A stretch of 24,331 bases of DNA. It comes from Endozoicomonadaceae bacterium. GTDB taxonomy: Bacteria; Pseudomonadota; Gammaproteobacteria; Pseudomonadales; Endozoicomonadaceae. The translations under genes and the position numbers were made by a program. Shown here piece by piece: positions 7,659 to 16,193 of this stretch. Position 1 is the first letter of the stretch. Each line of letters begins with the position of its first letter. The DNA lies in contig JAGLCE010000017.1 of NCBI GenBank assembly GCA_023146365.1, forward strand, positions 1 to 24,331, written 5' to 3'. The notes under the pieces are model-generated. The model made no database searches, had not been told where the DNA came from, and saw only the letters and a list, made by a program, of their open reading frames with translations.

Positions 7659-7749
7659 GGTCAAAAGCATTGCATCCAATAAAGAGATCTCGTTGACTTC
7701 CGAGAGAAACAGTCTGTCAGAAAGGTCAGGTTGAGATGAAAAGGAGCAG

Positions 7750-10404
7750 ATGCACATGATGAACGACGCACAACATAAGGTTATCTATCTCAAGGATTAC
7801 CAAGAACCGGACTATTGGATCAACAAAACTGAGCTGTCGTTTGATCTGAGCGATGAAGAAGCTCGGGTGACTGCTCGTCTGCAGTTTCATCGCAATACGG
7901 AACGACACGATCACTTGTTACCGTCACTGGTTTTGCAGGGTAACGCTGATATGGTGCTGGCAGAGGTGAAAGTGGATGGCAAACGTTTGTCAGCGGATGA
8001 CTATACCTTAACACCGGAAACATTGACTCTTCCGGTGACCCGTGATCAGTTTGAGACAGAAATAATCTCTGTCCTTAAACCTCAGAGCAATACCTCGATG
8101 GAGGGTCTCTATCGATCTGGCACTATGTTCTGCACCCAATGTGAGGCGGAAGGTTTTCGTCGTATTACTTGGTACCTTGACAGGCCGGACGTCATGTCGC
8201 TGTTCACTACTCGTATTACCGCAGATAAAGCGAAATACCCAGTGCTGTTGTCTAACGGTAACTGCATCGAGCGTGGTGACGCAGAAGGGGGGCGTCATTG
8301 GGCTGTCTGGGAAGATCCTTTCAAAAAGCCCGCTTATCTTTTTGCGTTGGTGGGAGGGGATTTGGAGCGGATAGAGGATACTTTTACGACGCAAAGTGGT
8401 CGTGAGGTTACGCTGCAGATCTTTACGGAATCTCATAATATCAGTAAGTGCGATCATGCGATGCGATCGCTGAAAAAAGCGATGCGCTGGGATGAAGAAG
8501 CTTATGGTCGTGAGTACGACCTGGACATCTTTATGATCGTTGCTGTTGATGACTTTAATATGGGGGCTATGGAAAACAAAGGGTTGAATATTTTTAACTC
8601 CGCTTGCGTGCTGGCTCGCCCTGATACCGCAACCGATACCACCTTCCAGCAGATAGAGGCGATTGTCGCTCATGAATATTTCCATAACTGGTCCGGTAAC
8701 CGAGTGACGTGTCGTGACTGGTTCCAGCTCAGTCTGAAAGAAGGGTTCACCGTATTCCGTGATGCTACATTTTCTGCGGAGATGAACTCCTGTACGGTGA
8801 AGCGGATTGAGGATGTCAATTTTTTGCGCAGCGCCCAGTTCGTCGAGGATGCAGGTCCAATGTCGCATCCTGTCAGGCCGTCATCATTTATTGAAATTTC
8901 CAACTTTTACACGCTGACGGTGTATGAGAAAGGCGCTGAGATTGTCCGGATGATTCATAACTTGGTCGGACGAAAAAAATTCCGTAAAGGGAGTGATCTT
9001 TATTTCGAGCGACATGATGGTCATGCGGTGACTTGCGAAGATTTTGTTAGTGCTATGGAGGAGACCAGTGGGATCGATCTGACACAGTTTATGCGCTGGT
9101 ATACTCAAGCAGGTACACCCGTACTGGATGTGACGGATAGCTATGATGCGGACAGTCGACGTTATGTGCTGAAAGTACGTCAGAGCTGTCCGGAAACGCC
9201 AAATCAGACTGACAAGAAACCTTTCCATATTCCGTTGGCGTTGGGCTTACTGTCGTCCAGCGGCGTCAATCTGCCGATTGGTGAAAAAAATGCTACGACC
9301 AAGGTTCTGGAGGTTTGTGAAGAGAGTCAGCAGTTTGTTTTTGACGATATGGACGAACGCCCGCTACCGTCTTTATTGCGGGGTTTTTCGGCACCGGTTC
9401 GATTACAGTACGACTATAGCCGTGATGACCTGTTATTTCTGATGCGCCATGATGATGACGGATTTAATCGCTGGGACAGCTATCAGCGTCTTGCCACAGA
9501 GACCATTATTGATCTGGTGGGGGATATTCAGTCAGATAAACCGCTTGCGATTGATAATCGCTTAATCGACGCTTGGCGTGCTTTGCTGAAGGATGACAAG
9601 GCTGACAAGGCGATGGTGGCTGAAATGCTCATCTTGCCGTCAGAGCGTTGGCTTTCGGAGCAGATGGCGGTCATCGCAGTGGATGAGATTCATGAGGCGC
9701 GGGAGTTCGTGCGTGCCGAGCTGGCAAACAACCTCAGTGAGCAATTGCAGTCGGTCTATCGTGGGCTTGCGGTTGAAAAGCCTTATGTTCCAGAGTCGGC
9801 CGATATCGCAGAGCGGCAGCTAAAAAATATCTGCTTGGGCTATCTTCTCAAAATGGACTCTGAGGCGATGGTCACGCTGGCGGAAACCCAGTTTCGTAAC
9901 GCCACGAATATGACCGATAAAATGATGGCGCTCACCTGTGTGGTGAATGGAACTCACCAGTCTGCCACTGAGCGTGCAGAAATGCTGCTGTCTGAATTTT
10001 ATGAGCAGTGGCAGGCTGACGCCAACGTGATGGATATGTGGCTGTCCGTACAGGTGGGTGGTGTGAAGATGGGAACACTGGAGCGCGTCAAACAGTTGAT
10101 GGAGCATCCTGTGTTCGACTATCGAAATCCGAACAAGCTGCGTTCACTGATCGGTACGTTTAGTATGCGTAATCTGAAAAGGTTTCATGATATTTCAGGC
10201 AGTGGTTATATCTTTCTGGCAGAGAATGTCATCAAGCTGGACAAGCAGAATCCGCAGATCGCAGCAAGAATGTTGACACCTCTTACGCAATGGCGTCGTT
10301 ATGATGATCAGCGCAGTGGAATGATGAAGGAGGCGCTTAAGTCCATTCAGTCCCATGAGCTGTCAATGGATGTATTCGAGGTGGTCAGTAAAACACTGGC
10401 ATGA
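7750..10404 (+). CDS. pepN: Aminopeptidase N (M1 family zinc metallopeptidase)
   Basis: PepN removes N-terminal residues from peptides in the cytoplasm and is a main broad-specificity aminopeptidase of Proteobacteria. The 884-residue product is full length compared with E. coli PepN (about 870) and is similar along its whole length. The substrate-anchoring motif is GAMEN (272-276). The zinc site is HEYFH (308-312) with Glu331 in the KEG segment, and VYEKGAE, which carries the catalytic Tyr region, follows. The C-terminal helical domain ends FEVVSKTLA, much like the E. coli end. AAGGAG (7741-7746) precedes three clustered ATGs at 7750, 7756 and 7759. The second gives the best spacing (9 nt), so the true start may be six bases downstream of the one listed. 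The 91-nt gap after the DUF2797 gene leaves room for a separate promoter. Confidence 0.97.
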   Translation: MHMMNDAQHKVIYLKDYQEPDYWINKTELSFDLSDEEARVTARLQFHRNTERHDHLLPSLVLQGNADMVLAEVKVDGKRLSADDYTLTPETLTLPVTRDQFETEIISVLKPQSNTSMEGLYRSGTMFCTQCEAEGFRRITWYLDRPDVMSLFTTRITADKAKYPVLLSNGNCIERGDAEGGRHWAVWEDPFKKPAYLFALVGGDLERIEDTFTTQSGREVTLQIFTESHNISKCDHAMRSLKKAMRWDEEAYGREYDLDIFMIVAVDDFNMGAMENKGLNIFNSACVLARPDTATDTTFQQIEAIVAHEYFHNWSGNRVTCRDWFQLSLKEGFTVFRDATFSAEMNSCTVKRIEDVNFLRSAQFVEDAGPMSHPVRPSSFIEISNFYTLTVYEKGAEIVRMIHNLVGRKKFRKGSDLYFERHDGHAVTCEDFVSAMEETSGIDLTQFMRWYTQAGTPVLDVTDSYDADSRRYVLKVRQSCPETPNQTDKKPFHIPLALGLLSSSGVNLPIGEKNATTKVLEVCEESQQFVFDDMDERPLPSLLRGFSAPVRLQYDYSRDDLLFLMRHDDDGFNRWDSYQRLATETIIDLVGDIQSDKPLAIDNRLIDAWRALLKDDKADKAMVAEMLILPSERWLSEQMAVIAVDEIHEAREFVRAELANNLSEQLQSVYRGLAVEKPYVPESADIAERQLKNICLGYLLKMDSEAMVTLAETQFRNATNMTDKMMALTCVVNGTHQSATERAEMLLSEFYEQWQADANVMDMWLSVQVGGVKMGTLERVKQLMEHPVFDYRNPNKLRSLIGTFSMRNLKRFHDISGSGYIFLAENVIKLDKQNPQIAARMLTPLTQWRRYDDQRSGMMKEALKSIQSHELSMDVFEVVSKTLA

Positions 10405-10716
10405 TGGTGACTTAGCGACTAAAACGGTTGTCCGAGCGGTGCTTTTCTTTGGTTCCTTGCTGGCTGGGACGACAGGTTTTCGATTAGGCAGGTTGATATA
10501 GTTTCAGGTGTCACTGCATTGAATCGAGCTTCAGGCTGGTGTCAGAGTGTTCGGCCGTTGCCATGCCGATGCCCTCTATAACGGAGCGTCTTATTTTAAG
10601 ATTGAGGAATTCGTTTTGTGGCTGATCCCTTTTTAGTGATCGCTCTGACAGTTAAAACGGAATAGACTGACACGAACTTTAACTAACAATCACAGGGCAT
10701 GGTGAGGGTATAAGCA
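10405..10716. other. Spacer between pepN and the small RHH-like gene
   Basis: I find no convincing gene, terminator or repeat in these 312 bases. All frames are interrupted by stops at short intervals. GGTGAGGG (10701-10708) at the right end probably serves as ribosome binding site for the small ORF at 10717. Confidence 0.5.
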
Positions 10717-10932
10717 ATGACAACCTACCATATTGACGATAGTGAGAGTGTGGTCGAAAACCTTATGCATGAGATGACGCTTGATTCCGGTGAGGACGTG
10801 GTCAGGATCGCTATCGGATTGCTTGACGCCATGGTGGAGTTTGCGGGTGATTCGTATGCATTGACCATTAGTAATGGACGTGAGGAGACAGAAATACGGT
10901 TGCGCAGGGAGGCAGCGGACAGTAATGTTTGA
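10717..10932 (+). CDS. Small RHH-like protein, function unknown
   Basis: This 71-residue ORF has a good ribosome binding site (GAGG at 10704-10707, 9 nt before the ATG). Its amino-acid pattern is protein-like: an acidic start, then GEDVVRIAIGLLDAMVE (about 25-41) and YALTISNGREETEIRLR (48-64). The layout of a helix containing VVRIAIGLLD followed by a strand-turn-strand with a Gly turn resembles ribbon-helix-helix proteins of the kind whose tail reads like A-LLD ... L-dGxE-I-L. I cannot name a family. It lies alone between pepN and minD, where minC would be expected. No toxin partner is adjacent. It may be a small DNA-binding regulator. Confidence 0.55.
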   Translation: MTTYHIDDSESVVENLMHEMTLDSGEDVVRIAIGLLDAMVEFAGDSYALTISNGREETEIRLRREAADSNV

Positions 10933-11147
10933 CATCTTGGTCGTTGAATCTAGCATTCGGGACTCGATAAGCTGGGGGTAAGCCTTAAAATGTCAGGTAG
11001 CCATTGCAGATTGTCGGACGTTTTTAGAAATATTATTAAATTAATGCAGTTTCTTTCTGGCCTGGCAATTTAATTTTTCTCCATAACCATGTATTGTTAT
11101 TGATAATCATTGAAGAAACTATATTTATTTGTATTAAGGAGATAACA

Positions 11148-11978
11148 GTGAAAGGACGATGCATCACGGTGACGTCTGGAAAAGGCGGCGTAGGTAAAAC
11201 AACCTCCTCGGCCGCTATCAGTTCTGGATTGGCACTGAGAGGTTTCAAAACCTGTGTGATTGACTTTGATGTGGGTTTAAGAAACCTTGATCTAATAATG
11301 GGATGTGAGCGACGGGTTGTATATGACATCGTTAATGTTATTAATGACGGTATTACTCTCAATCAGGCACTGATAAAAGATAAGCACAATAGTAATCTTT
11401 TTATTCTTGCTGCTTCACAGACGCGGGACAAGGATGCGCTGACCGATGAAGGGGTTTGCAGCATTATTGATCAATTGCGCAAAACCTTTGATTACATTAT
11501 TTGTGATTCGCCTGCTGGTATTGAGCGAGGAGCTATTCATGCACTTTATCATGCTGATGAAGCGATTGTTGTTGTCAATCCAGAGGTCTCTTCGGTTCGT
11601 GATTCAGACCGTATCCTTGGGTTGTTGCAGAGTCGCTCCAAGCGAGCGGTAGAAGGACTTGAACCCGTAAAAGAGCATTTACTGATCACCCGATACGATC
11701 CTGTTCGAGCGGCTGAAGGGCAGATGCTTTCCATTGATGATGTCGTTGATATTCTGGCTTGTCCTCTGTTGGGTGTCATTCTTGAAAGTCGGGAAGTGCT
11801 GGAAGCCTCCAACAAGGGGATGCCAGTGGTACATGAATATGAGTCACTCGCTGCGATGGCCTATATGGACGCGGTTGATCGACTCATGGGGGAAGACATT
11901 CCGCTGCGCTATATCCGACGGAAAAAACTGTCCTTTCTTGAAAAGGTTTTTTCGAGGGGGGTGAGAGATGCTGTTTGA
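11148..11978 (+). CDS. minD: Septum site-determining ATPase MinD
   Basis: MinD is a membrane-associated ATPase that, with MinC, blocks division near the poles and oscillates under MinE control. The 276-residue product has the deviant Walker A motif GKGGVGKT (11-18), a switch region with DFDVGLRNLD (39-48), and the Walker B-like DSPAGIE (120-126). It ends with an amphipathic basic helix, KKLSFLEKVFSRG (259-271), that matches the MinD membrane-targeting sequence. The start is GTG 11148, with AAGGAG at 11136-11141 and 6-nt spacing; a longer in-frame reading from TTG 11094 lacks such support. The start MKGRCITVTSGKGG differs slightly from the usual MARIIVVTSGKGG. The 3' end overlaps minE by 11 nt. 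No minC precedes it, which is unusual since minCDE is normally one operon. Confidence 0.97.
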   Translation: MKGRCITVTSGKGGVGKTTSSAAISSGLALRGFKTCVIDFDVGLRNLDLIMGCERRVVYDIVNVINDGITLNQALIKDKHNSNLFILAASQTRDKDALTDEGVCSIIDQLRKTFDYIICDSPAGIERGAIHALYHADEAIVVVNPEVSSVRDSDRILGLLQSRSKRAVEGLEPVKEHLLITRYDPVRAAEGQMLSIDDVVDILACPLLGVILESREVLEASNKGMPVVHEYESLAAMAYMDAVDRLMGEDIPLRYIRRKKLSFLEKVFSRGVRDAV

Positions 11979-12228
11979 TAAATTATTTACCTTTATAAAG
12001 CAGGAAAAAAGTGCCAGCGTCTGTAAGGAGCGTTTGCAGATCGTCATTGCTCATGAGCGACGTCAGAGAGATGATTCGCCAGAACTGTTGAAGTTGCGCA
12101 GTGAAATTATGGAACTTATCAGGCGTTTTTATGATATGCCTTCCGATGAGAATATTGATGTTGTGATGGAAAAACAGGAAGAGCAAGATATTTTGGCATT
12201 GAATATTCAGATTTCAGCACGTTCCTAG
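11968..12228 (+). CDS. minE: Cell division topological specificity factor MinE
   Basis: MinE stimulates the MinD ATPase and drives Min oscillation, which restricts the division inhibitor to the poles. The 86-residue product has the N-terminal membrane-binding segment MLFDKLFTFI, then the MinD-contact helix KERLQIVIAHERR (20-32, nearly the same as the E. coli KERLQIIVAERRR), then the beta-rich dimer domain. The length is close to the E. coli protein (88). The ATG lies inside the end of minD (11-nt overlap), with a purine-rich GAGGGGGG just upstream, so translation is probably coupled. Confidence 0.96.
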   Translation: MLFDKLFTFIKQEKSASVCKERLQIVIAHERRQRDDSPELLKLRSEIMELIRRFYDMPSDENIDVVMEKQEEQDILALNIQISARS

Positions 12229-12335
12229 TCGTAGTGCCGACAAGTATCTGTTTACCGCTATATTTATGTAGTGTCAGGCTGTTTTAGTCTGATGAATGCT
12301 GGTTGTTAGTAGGTTATTGCTACTTTGATCGTTAC

Positions 12336-12363
12336 ATGACAAGGTGTTTAGCGGTGATAAAAT
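12336..12363 (+). promoter_or_regulatory. Candidate sigma-70 promoter for slt
   Basis: ATGACA (12336-12341) is five of six consensus -35 bases, and TAAAAT (12358-12363) is a good -10, at 16-base spacing. The start site would be near 12370, about 50 nt before the GTG of the transglycosylase gene. Found by inspection only. Confidence 0.4.
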
Positions 12364-12418
12364 AACACAAATGGATTTTTCCTAAAGGAATAGTGTTGAT
12401 GGAAATGGATTTCTGACA

Positions 12419-14356
12419 GTGCAAAAATACCTGCAATGTATTATTTTCTTTATTGTCGGGCTTTCGTTAGCTGGCTTGACGTCTGCTTCTGATCTTGATC
12501 GCCAGAGGCAAGCCTACTTAGCGGCAGAAAATGCAATAGTCCGTGGAGAAGCTTGGCAGCAGTGGCAAGCGGATCTTCAGAATTACCCTCTCTTTCCTTA
12601 CTTGGAAATTCAGGCGCTTAATCGGCGCTTGGCTGGTGCGAATCAGTCTGATATTGATGCAATGATTGCAAAATATCCAAATGTTGCTGTGATCAGAAAG
12701 CTGAAAAATGGCTGGTTGAATTGGTTGATCGGTCGTCAGAAATGGGCAGCTTATGTCACAGCTTATAATCAGATAAAACCGCATGGATCCCGCTATCAGT
12801 GCTATCAGGCTAGAGGGTTGCTGGCCACGGATAAACGACAGCAGGCATTCGAATTGGCAGAGACATTATGGAGTGTCGGTCATTCGCAAAACAAAGCCTG
12901 TAATCCGGTATTTTCCGATTGGCAACGGGCAGGGTTGTTAACGTCTGATTTAGCTTTCAAACGATTTTGGTTGGCTATCGATGAAGGCAATATCAGTCTG
13001 GCACGTTATGTTAGTCGATACATAAAGGTTCCTCGTGATAAGCAAAGTATCGATCTTTTTTGGAAGATCAGAGCGCAGCCGACACTAATAATGGGCAACA
13101 CTTTTTTCCGGCGAAATTCGCACCATCGAGAAGTGCTACTGACGTATGGTGTTAAGCGGCTGGCAAAGCGGGATATCGTTAAGGCGGTACGGGTCTGGTT
13201 ACGTGATCGTCAACGGTTTTATATCAATGATGATTATCGTCAATCCATGGATAAATGGCTGGCACTGCGAATTGCTCAGAGGTTCATGCCTGAGGCTGAA
13301 AGGCTCATTGGCTGGATTGATCCTAAGTTCATCTATCCAAGAGTGACTGAGTGGCGTATTAGGTTGTCACTGGTCGACCAAAATTGGTCTAAAGTCTCAA
13401 GGTTGATCGCTAAGCTGCCTGAAACGTTGCACTCAAAACCTCGGTGGCGTTACTGGTCAATGATGGCTCAGAAGGAGTTATCAATAAAGGGTGGAGCCAA
13501 TATCGACACGCTTTCTCAGTTGAGTGTTAATCGGAATTTTTATGGTTTTCTGGCTGCAGAGCTTAATCATTCACTGTTCGGATTGCAGCAGAGTCGGGTG
13601 TTAATTGATGATAACAAGATCACTCGTCTTGAGTCGCATTCACCGTTTCAGCGTGCGTTAGAGCTTCGTGCATTGAAGCGCGAGTATGCGGCAAGACGAG
13701 AGTGGATGGGAGCACTGAAACATTTGAATAACGACGAACGTCGTCGTGCAGCACACTTGGCCCATCGTTGGCAGTGGCACAGTCAGGCGATTATGACGGC
13801 AGCACAGGAGTCCATGTGGAATGAGCTGGATATCCGGTTTCCGGTTCCTAATCCCATTCACCTGTTTGAGCAAAGCGCGTCAGCATTCAGTGTCGATCCA
13901 CTCTGGTCGTTGGCAGTGGCCCGCCAAGAGAGTGCGTTTTATCCACAGGCGAAATCAGGCGCTGGTGCGAGAGGACTCATGCAATTGATGCCGGGGACTG
14001 CAAAACAGACGGCTCGTAATTATGGTATTGCTTATAAAACGACTCGTGATTTATATCGTCCGTCTGTCAATATTGCTCTTGGAACGGCTTATCTGGCAGA
14101 GATGAAAAAAAAATTCAAAGGTAATCGTATTTATGCCACGGCGGCCTACAATGCAGGGCCTAGTCGAGTTAAACGGTGGATTGCACAGCGTGGTGATCTA
14201 CCGTTGGATATCTGGATTGAAACCATACCGTTTAAAGAAACCCGACAATATGTGCAGAATGTGCTTGCGTTTCGGGTTATTTTTGCCAGTTTAATGGATG
14301 TGCCGATCAAGCTGTTTTCCGATTATGAGTTGAATCTTTTGGCTTATAATCAATAA
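12419..14356 (+). CDS. slt: Soluble lytic murein transglycosylase (Slt70 type)
   Basis: Slt cleaves the MurNAc-GlcNAc bond of peptidoglycan in the periplasm, forming 1,6-anhydro muropeptides. The product is 645 residues, the same length as I remember for the E. coli Slt70 precursor. A signal peptide is clear: a hydrophobic run to about residue 20, with likely cleavage after Ala23 (TSA/S). Residues about 25-450 form the long alpha-helical superhelix of the U and L domains. The catalytic domain has ARQESAFYPQAKSG with the acid Glu504, GLMQLMPGTA (519-528), and ATAAYNAGPSRVKRW around Tyr577. The GTG start lacks a strong Shine-Dalgarno. No better start exists because a stop lies at 12383-12385 in frame and only a CTG intervenes. 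A five-codon frame MEMDF (12399-12416) just upstream is probably incidental. Confidence 0.95.
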   Translation: MQKYLQCIIFFIVGLSLAGLTSASDLDRQRQAYLAAENAIVRGEAWQQWQADLQNYPLFPYLEIQALNRRLAGANQSDIDAMIAKYPNVAVIRKLKNGWLNWLIGRQKWAAYVTAYNQIKPHGSRYQCYQARGLLATDKRQQAFELAETLWSVGHSQNKACNPVFSDWQRAGLLTSDLAFKRFWLAIDEGNISLARYVSRYIKVPRDKQSIDLFWKIRAQPTLIMGNTFFRRNSHHREVLLTYGVKRLAKRDIVKAVRVWLRDRQRFYINDDYRQSMDKWLALRIAQRFMPEAERLIGWIDPKFIYPRVTEWRIRLSLVDQNWSKVSRLIAKLPETLHSKPRWRYWSMMAQKELSIKGGANIDTLSQLSVNRNFYGFLAAELNHSLFGLQQSRVLIDDNKITRLESHSPFQRALELRALKREYAARREWMGALKHLNNDERRRAAHLAHRWQWHSQAIMTAAQESMWNELDIRFPVPNPIHLFEQSASAFSVDPLWSLAVARQESAFYPQAKSGAGARGLMQLMPGTAKQTARNYGIAYKTTRDLYRPSVNIALGTAYLAEMKKKFKGNRIYATAAYNAGPSRVKRWIAQRGDLPLDIWIETIPFKETRQYVQNVLAFRVIFASLMDVPIKLFSDYELNLLAYNQ

Positions 14357-14795
14357 GCTTTTCACCAAGCTCGTGCCTTGCCAGTCGACTTTTCTAATGC
14401 GTTGCTTGGCCTCTATTTTAGAGAGGCGAATACTCACCATAACGTTATTCCGTTTGGAAAATTTATAGTCTGTCAATGGTTAAATATTATTCAATGGGAC
14501 TATTTTAACGCATCTTTATTGTATGTTTTCGAGCAGAAAATGTGCTTATAGTTTAACAAGTTCGGTTGAAAATATTATGTCATAAATCAACTTTTACCTT
14601 ACTTAATAATAAGCACGTCACGTGTTTTTTCTAGCCAACTATTTCGACGTCTCTATTTTCGTGGAACTTACTTATTGATGTTGATGTCGAATAAGTTTGA
14701 GAATTTCTTTTTGCTTTTTGCTTTTTGCTTTTTGCTTTTTGCTTTTTGCTTTTTGCTTTCTTGAATAGTTTGTTTTTTAAATAATTAGGTTTATT
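14357..14795. other. AT-rich spacer between slt and the ankyrin-like gene
   Basis: These 439 bases become strongly AT-rich to the right and contain no supported gene. An inverted pair GCCTCT (14409-14414) and AGAGGC (14422-14427) forms a small hairpin, but without a T-run. The right part holds the CTTTTTG heptamer array (14707-14755) and the likely promoter zone of the next gene. A weak ribosome binding site, AGG (14787-14789), is 6 nt before the ATG. Confidence 0.6.
14707..14755 (+). repeat. Simple-sequence repeat, seven copies of CTTTTTG
   Basis: Seven perfect tandem copies of the heptamer CTTTTTG occupy 49 bases, followed by a partial unit CTTTC. The array ends 40 nt before the ATG of the ankyrin-like gene. 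A stop codon (TAA at 14778-14780) separates it from that reading frame, so it is not translated with the gene. Tracts like this change copy number by slipped-strand mispairing in other bacteria. Here the array sits where promoter elements would be, so a transcriptional on/off or tuning role is inferred. Confidence 0.9.
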
Positions 14796-16094
14796 ATGGA
14801 AATGTCTAGTGTAATTAAATGTATTGCCGATCAGAATCGTAGTTCACAGACTGAAGAAGTTGGTGATGAAGTTGGAGTAGCTTCTAGTAGGATGTTAAAA
14901 AAACTGACATTGCATTCATCTTGCTTGAAAAAACATTCAAAGGGTGATCATGATAAGCTTAAAGAATGTTTTTGGAAATGCATTGAGAGTAGGGATATCT
15001 ATAAATTAAAGTATTATCTTGAAAATGAGCCGTGCATGAGTCTAATGGTTAATGTGGTCAGAGTAAGTAGTTACAATAAAAAATGTACGAATGAGGAAAA
15101 TGAGATAACTATTATTAAAAATCAATCAATAGAATCAGCACTTTTAAGTGTAATTGAAAATTTTCAAAGTGATATAGCAATGATTTTGATTGAGTATGGG
15201 GTAGATACGAACATATGCAATGAACGACGCATCATTGACTGGCATGATGATGTTAATGATAAAATAAATGTCGATCTGTGTGATGCACATGAAATAGTAA
15301 ACGTTGGAAAAGAAACGAAAGTTATATTACGCTCATCTCCTTTGAGCTGTGCGATATTGACAAACCAAGTTGAGATTGTGGAAAAAATAATTGATATTCC
15401 TGAAACTAATCTTCAGATTGAAAATTTTGACGATTTCACAGGGATGGAAAAAAAATGTGATGGTCATGCAACGCCAATGATGAATGCTGTCATACAAATG
15501 AATGCAGATATAGTTAAGCGTTTGATTGTGTGTCAGCATAAAAAAGACAGGGGTATTTTACAGAAAATGTTGAACGGTAATACGTTAGTTAGCCCTCTGA
15601 AATTTCTTATAAAGAATAGTTTTTATGAAACATGTGATGTAATGCTTATCGCTTCGTATTTATTGCGTTATGGTGCAGATATTAACGCTTCAATAACAAA
15701 TGAGACATCGATTCTTTTATTATCAATATGTAAGAATTGGCCTAGCATGTGTAAGTTGTTGTATAGAATTGGTGCAGATACTAAAGATAGGTGCTTTTTT
15801 TCTTTCACTAGAGGTAGGGAGCTTGAGCCAACAGTAAGCAGGAATGAGAACGCCTTATTAGCTACAAATAACAATGTAATTCTTCCACTTACGATCTTGG
15901 CTATAGACGCAGTAAAAATGGGAAGATCTTCCAGAGTGGCCGCTATCTGTGAGAGTGTTGTAGCAGGTTCAGGAAATATTTTTGAAGGGGTTATGAGTAG
16001 ATATCGTAATAATTATTTGGATGAGTATATTGGTAAGTTACAGAAAATAAAAAAACAATGTGAAGATGAAATCTGTGTAATGGCTAATTACTGA
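14796..16094 (+). CDS. Ankyrin-like repeat protein, candidate host-directed effector
   Basis: This 432-residue protein is strongly AT-rich at the DNA level (a 60-base sample near 15121 is 25% GC), unlike the flanking genes. Degenerate ankyrin-type helices are visible at about 111-140 (ending IAMILIEYGVDTNI), 180-209 (PLSCAILTNQVEIVEKIID), 225-245 (TPMMNAVIQMNADIVKRLI), 264-299 (ending SYLLRYGADINA) and 302-329 (MCKLLYRIGADTK). The N-terminal 55 residues are polar with Ser/Thr/Lys. The C-terminal part, YIGKLQKIKKQCEDEI, may be a short coiled coil. It has many cysteines, and no signal peptide or membrane segment. Ankyrin proteins of host-associated bacteria are often secreted effectors, but nothing here proves secretion. 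It stands alone, with the CTTTTTG array directly upstream. Confidence 0.8.
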   Translation: MEMSSVIKCIADQNRSSQTEEVGDEVGVASSRMLKKLTLHSSCLKKHSKGDHDKLKECFWKCIESRDIYKLKYYLENEPCMSLMVNVVRVSSYNKKCTNEENEITIIKNQSIESALLSVIENFQSDIAMILIEYGVDTNICNERRIIDWHDDVNDKINVDLCDAHEIVNVGKETKVILRSSPLSCAILTNQVEIVEKIIDIPETNLQIENFDDFTGMEKKCDGHATPMMNAVIQMNADIVKRLIVCQHKKDRGILQKMLNGNTLVSPLKFLIKNSFYETCDVMLIASYLLRYGADINASITNETSILLLSICKNWPSMCKLLYRIGADTKDRCFFSFTRGRELEPTVSRNENALLATNNNVILPLTILAIDAVKMGRSSRVAAICESVVAGSGNIFEGVMSRYRNNYLDEYIGKLQKIKKQCEDEICVMANY

Positions 16095-16193
16095 TACATT
16101 AAAAATAGGCGATAAAAGTCACTACTGAAAAAATAAAAGCTATGACATTTTAACTAAAAAAGACATTGCTTCCTGACAATATAAGTTACAGTC

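Noticed and set aside
8008..8868. Long minus-strand open frame (286 codons) inside pepN
   Set aside because: It lies wholly within a gene with strong full-length similarity to aminopeptidase N, has no recognisable motifs and is a codon-bias shadow.
12399..12416. Five-codon frame MEMDF as a leader peptide for slt
   Set aside because: Such short frames are common by chance and there is no attenuator structure around it.
14409..14427. Hairpin GCCTCT/AGAGGC after slt as a terminator
   Set aside because: The stem is only six pairs and no T-run follows on either strand.
14291..14476. 61-codon minus-strand frame at the slt 3' end
   Set aside because: It overlaps the conserved C-terminus of slt and has no convincing ribosome binding site or similarity.
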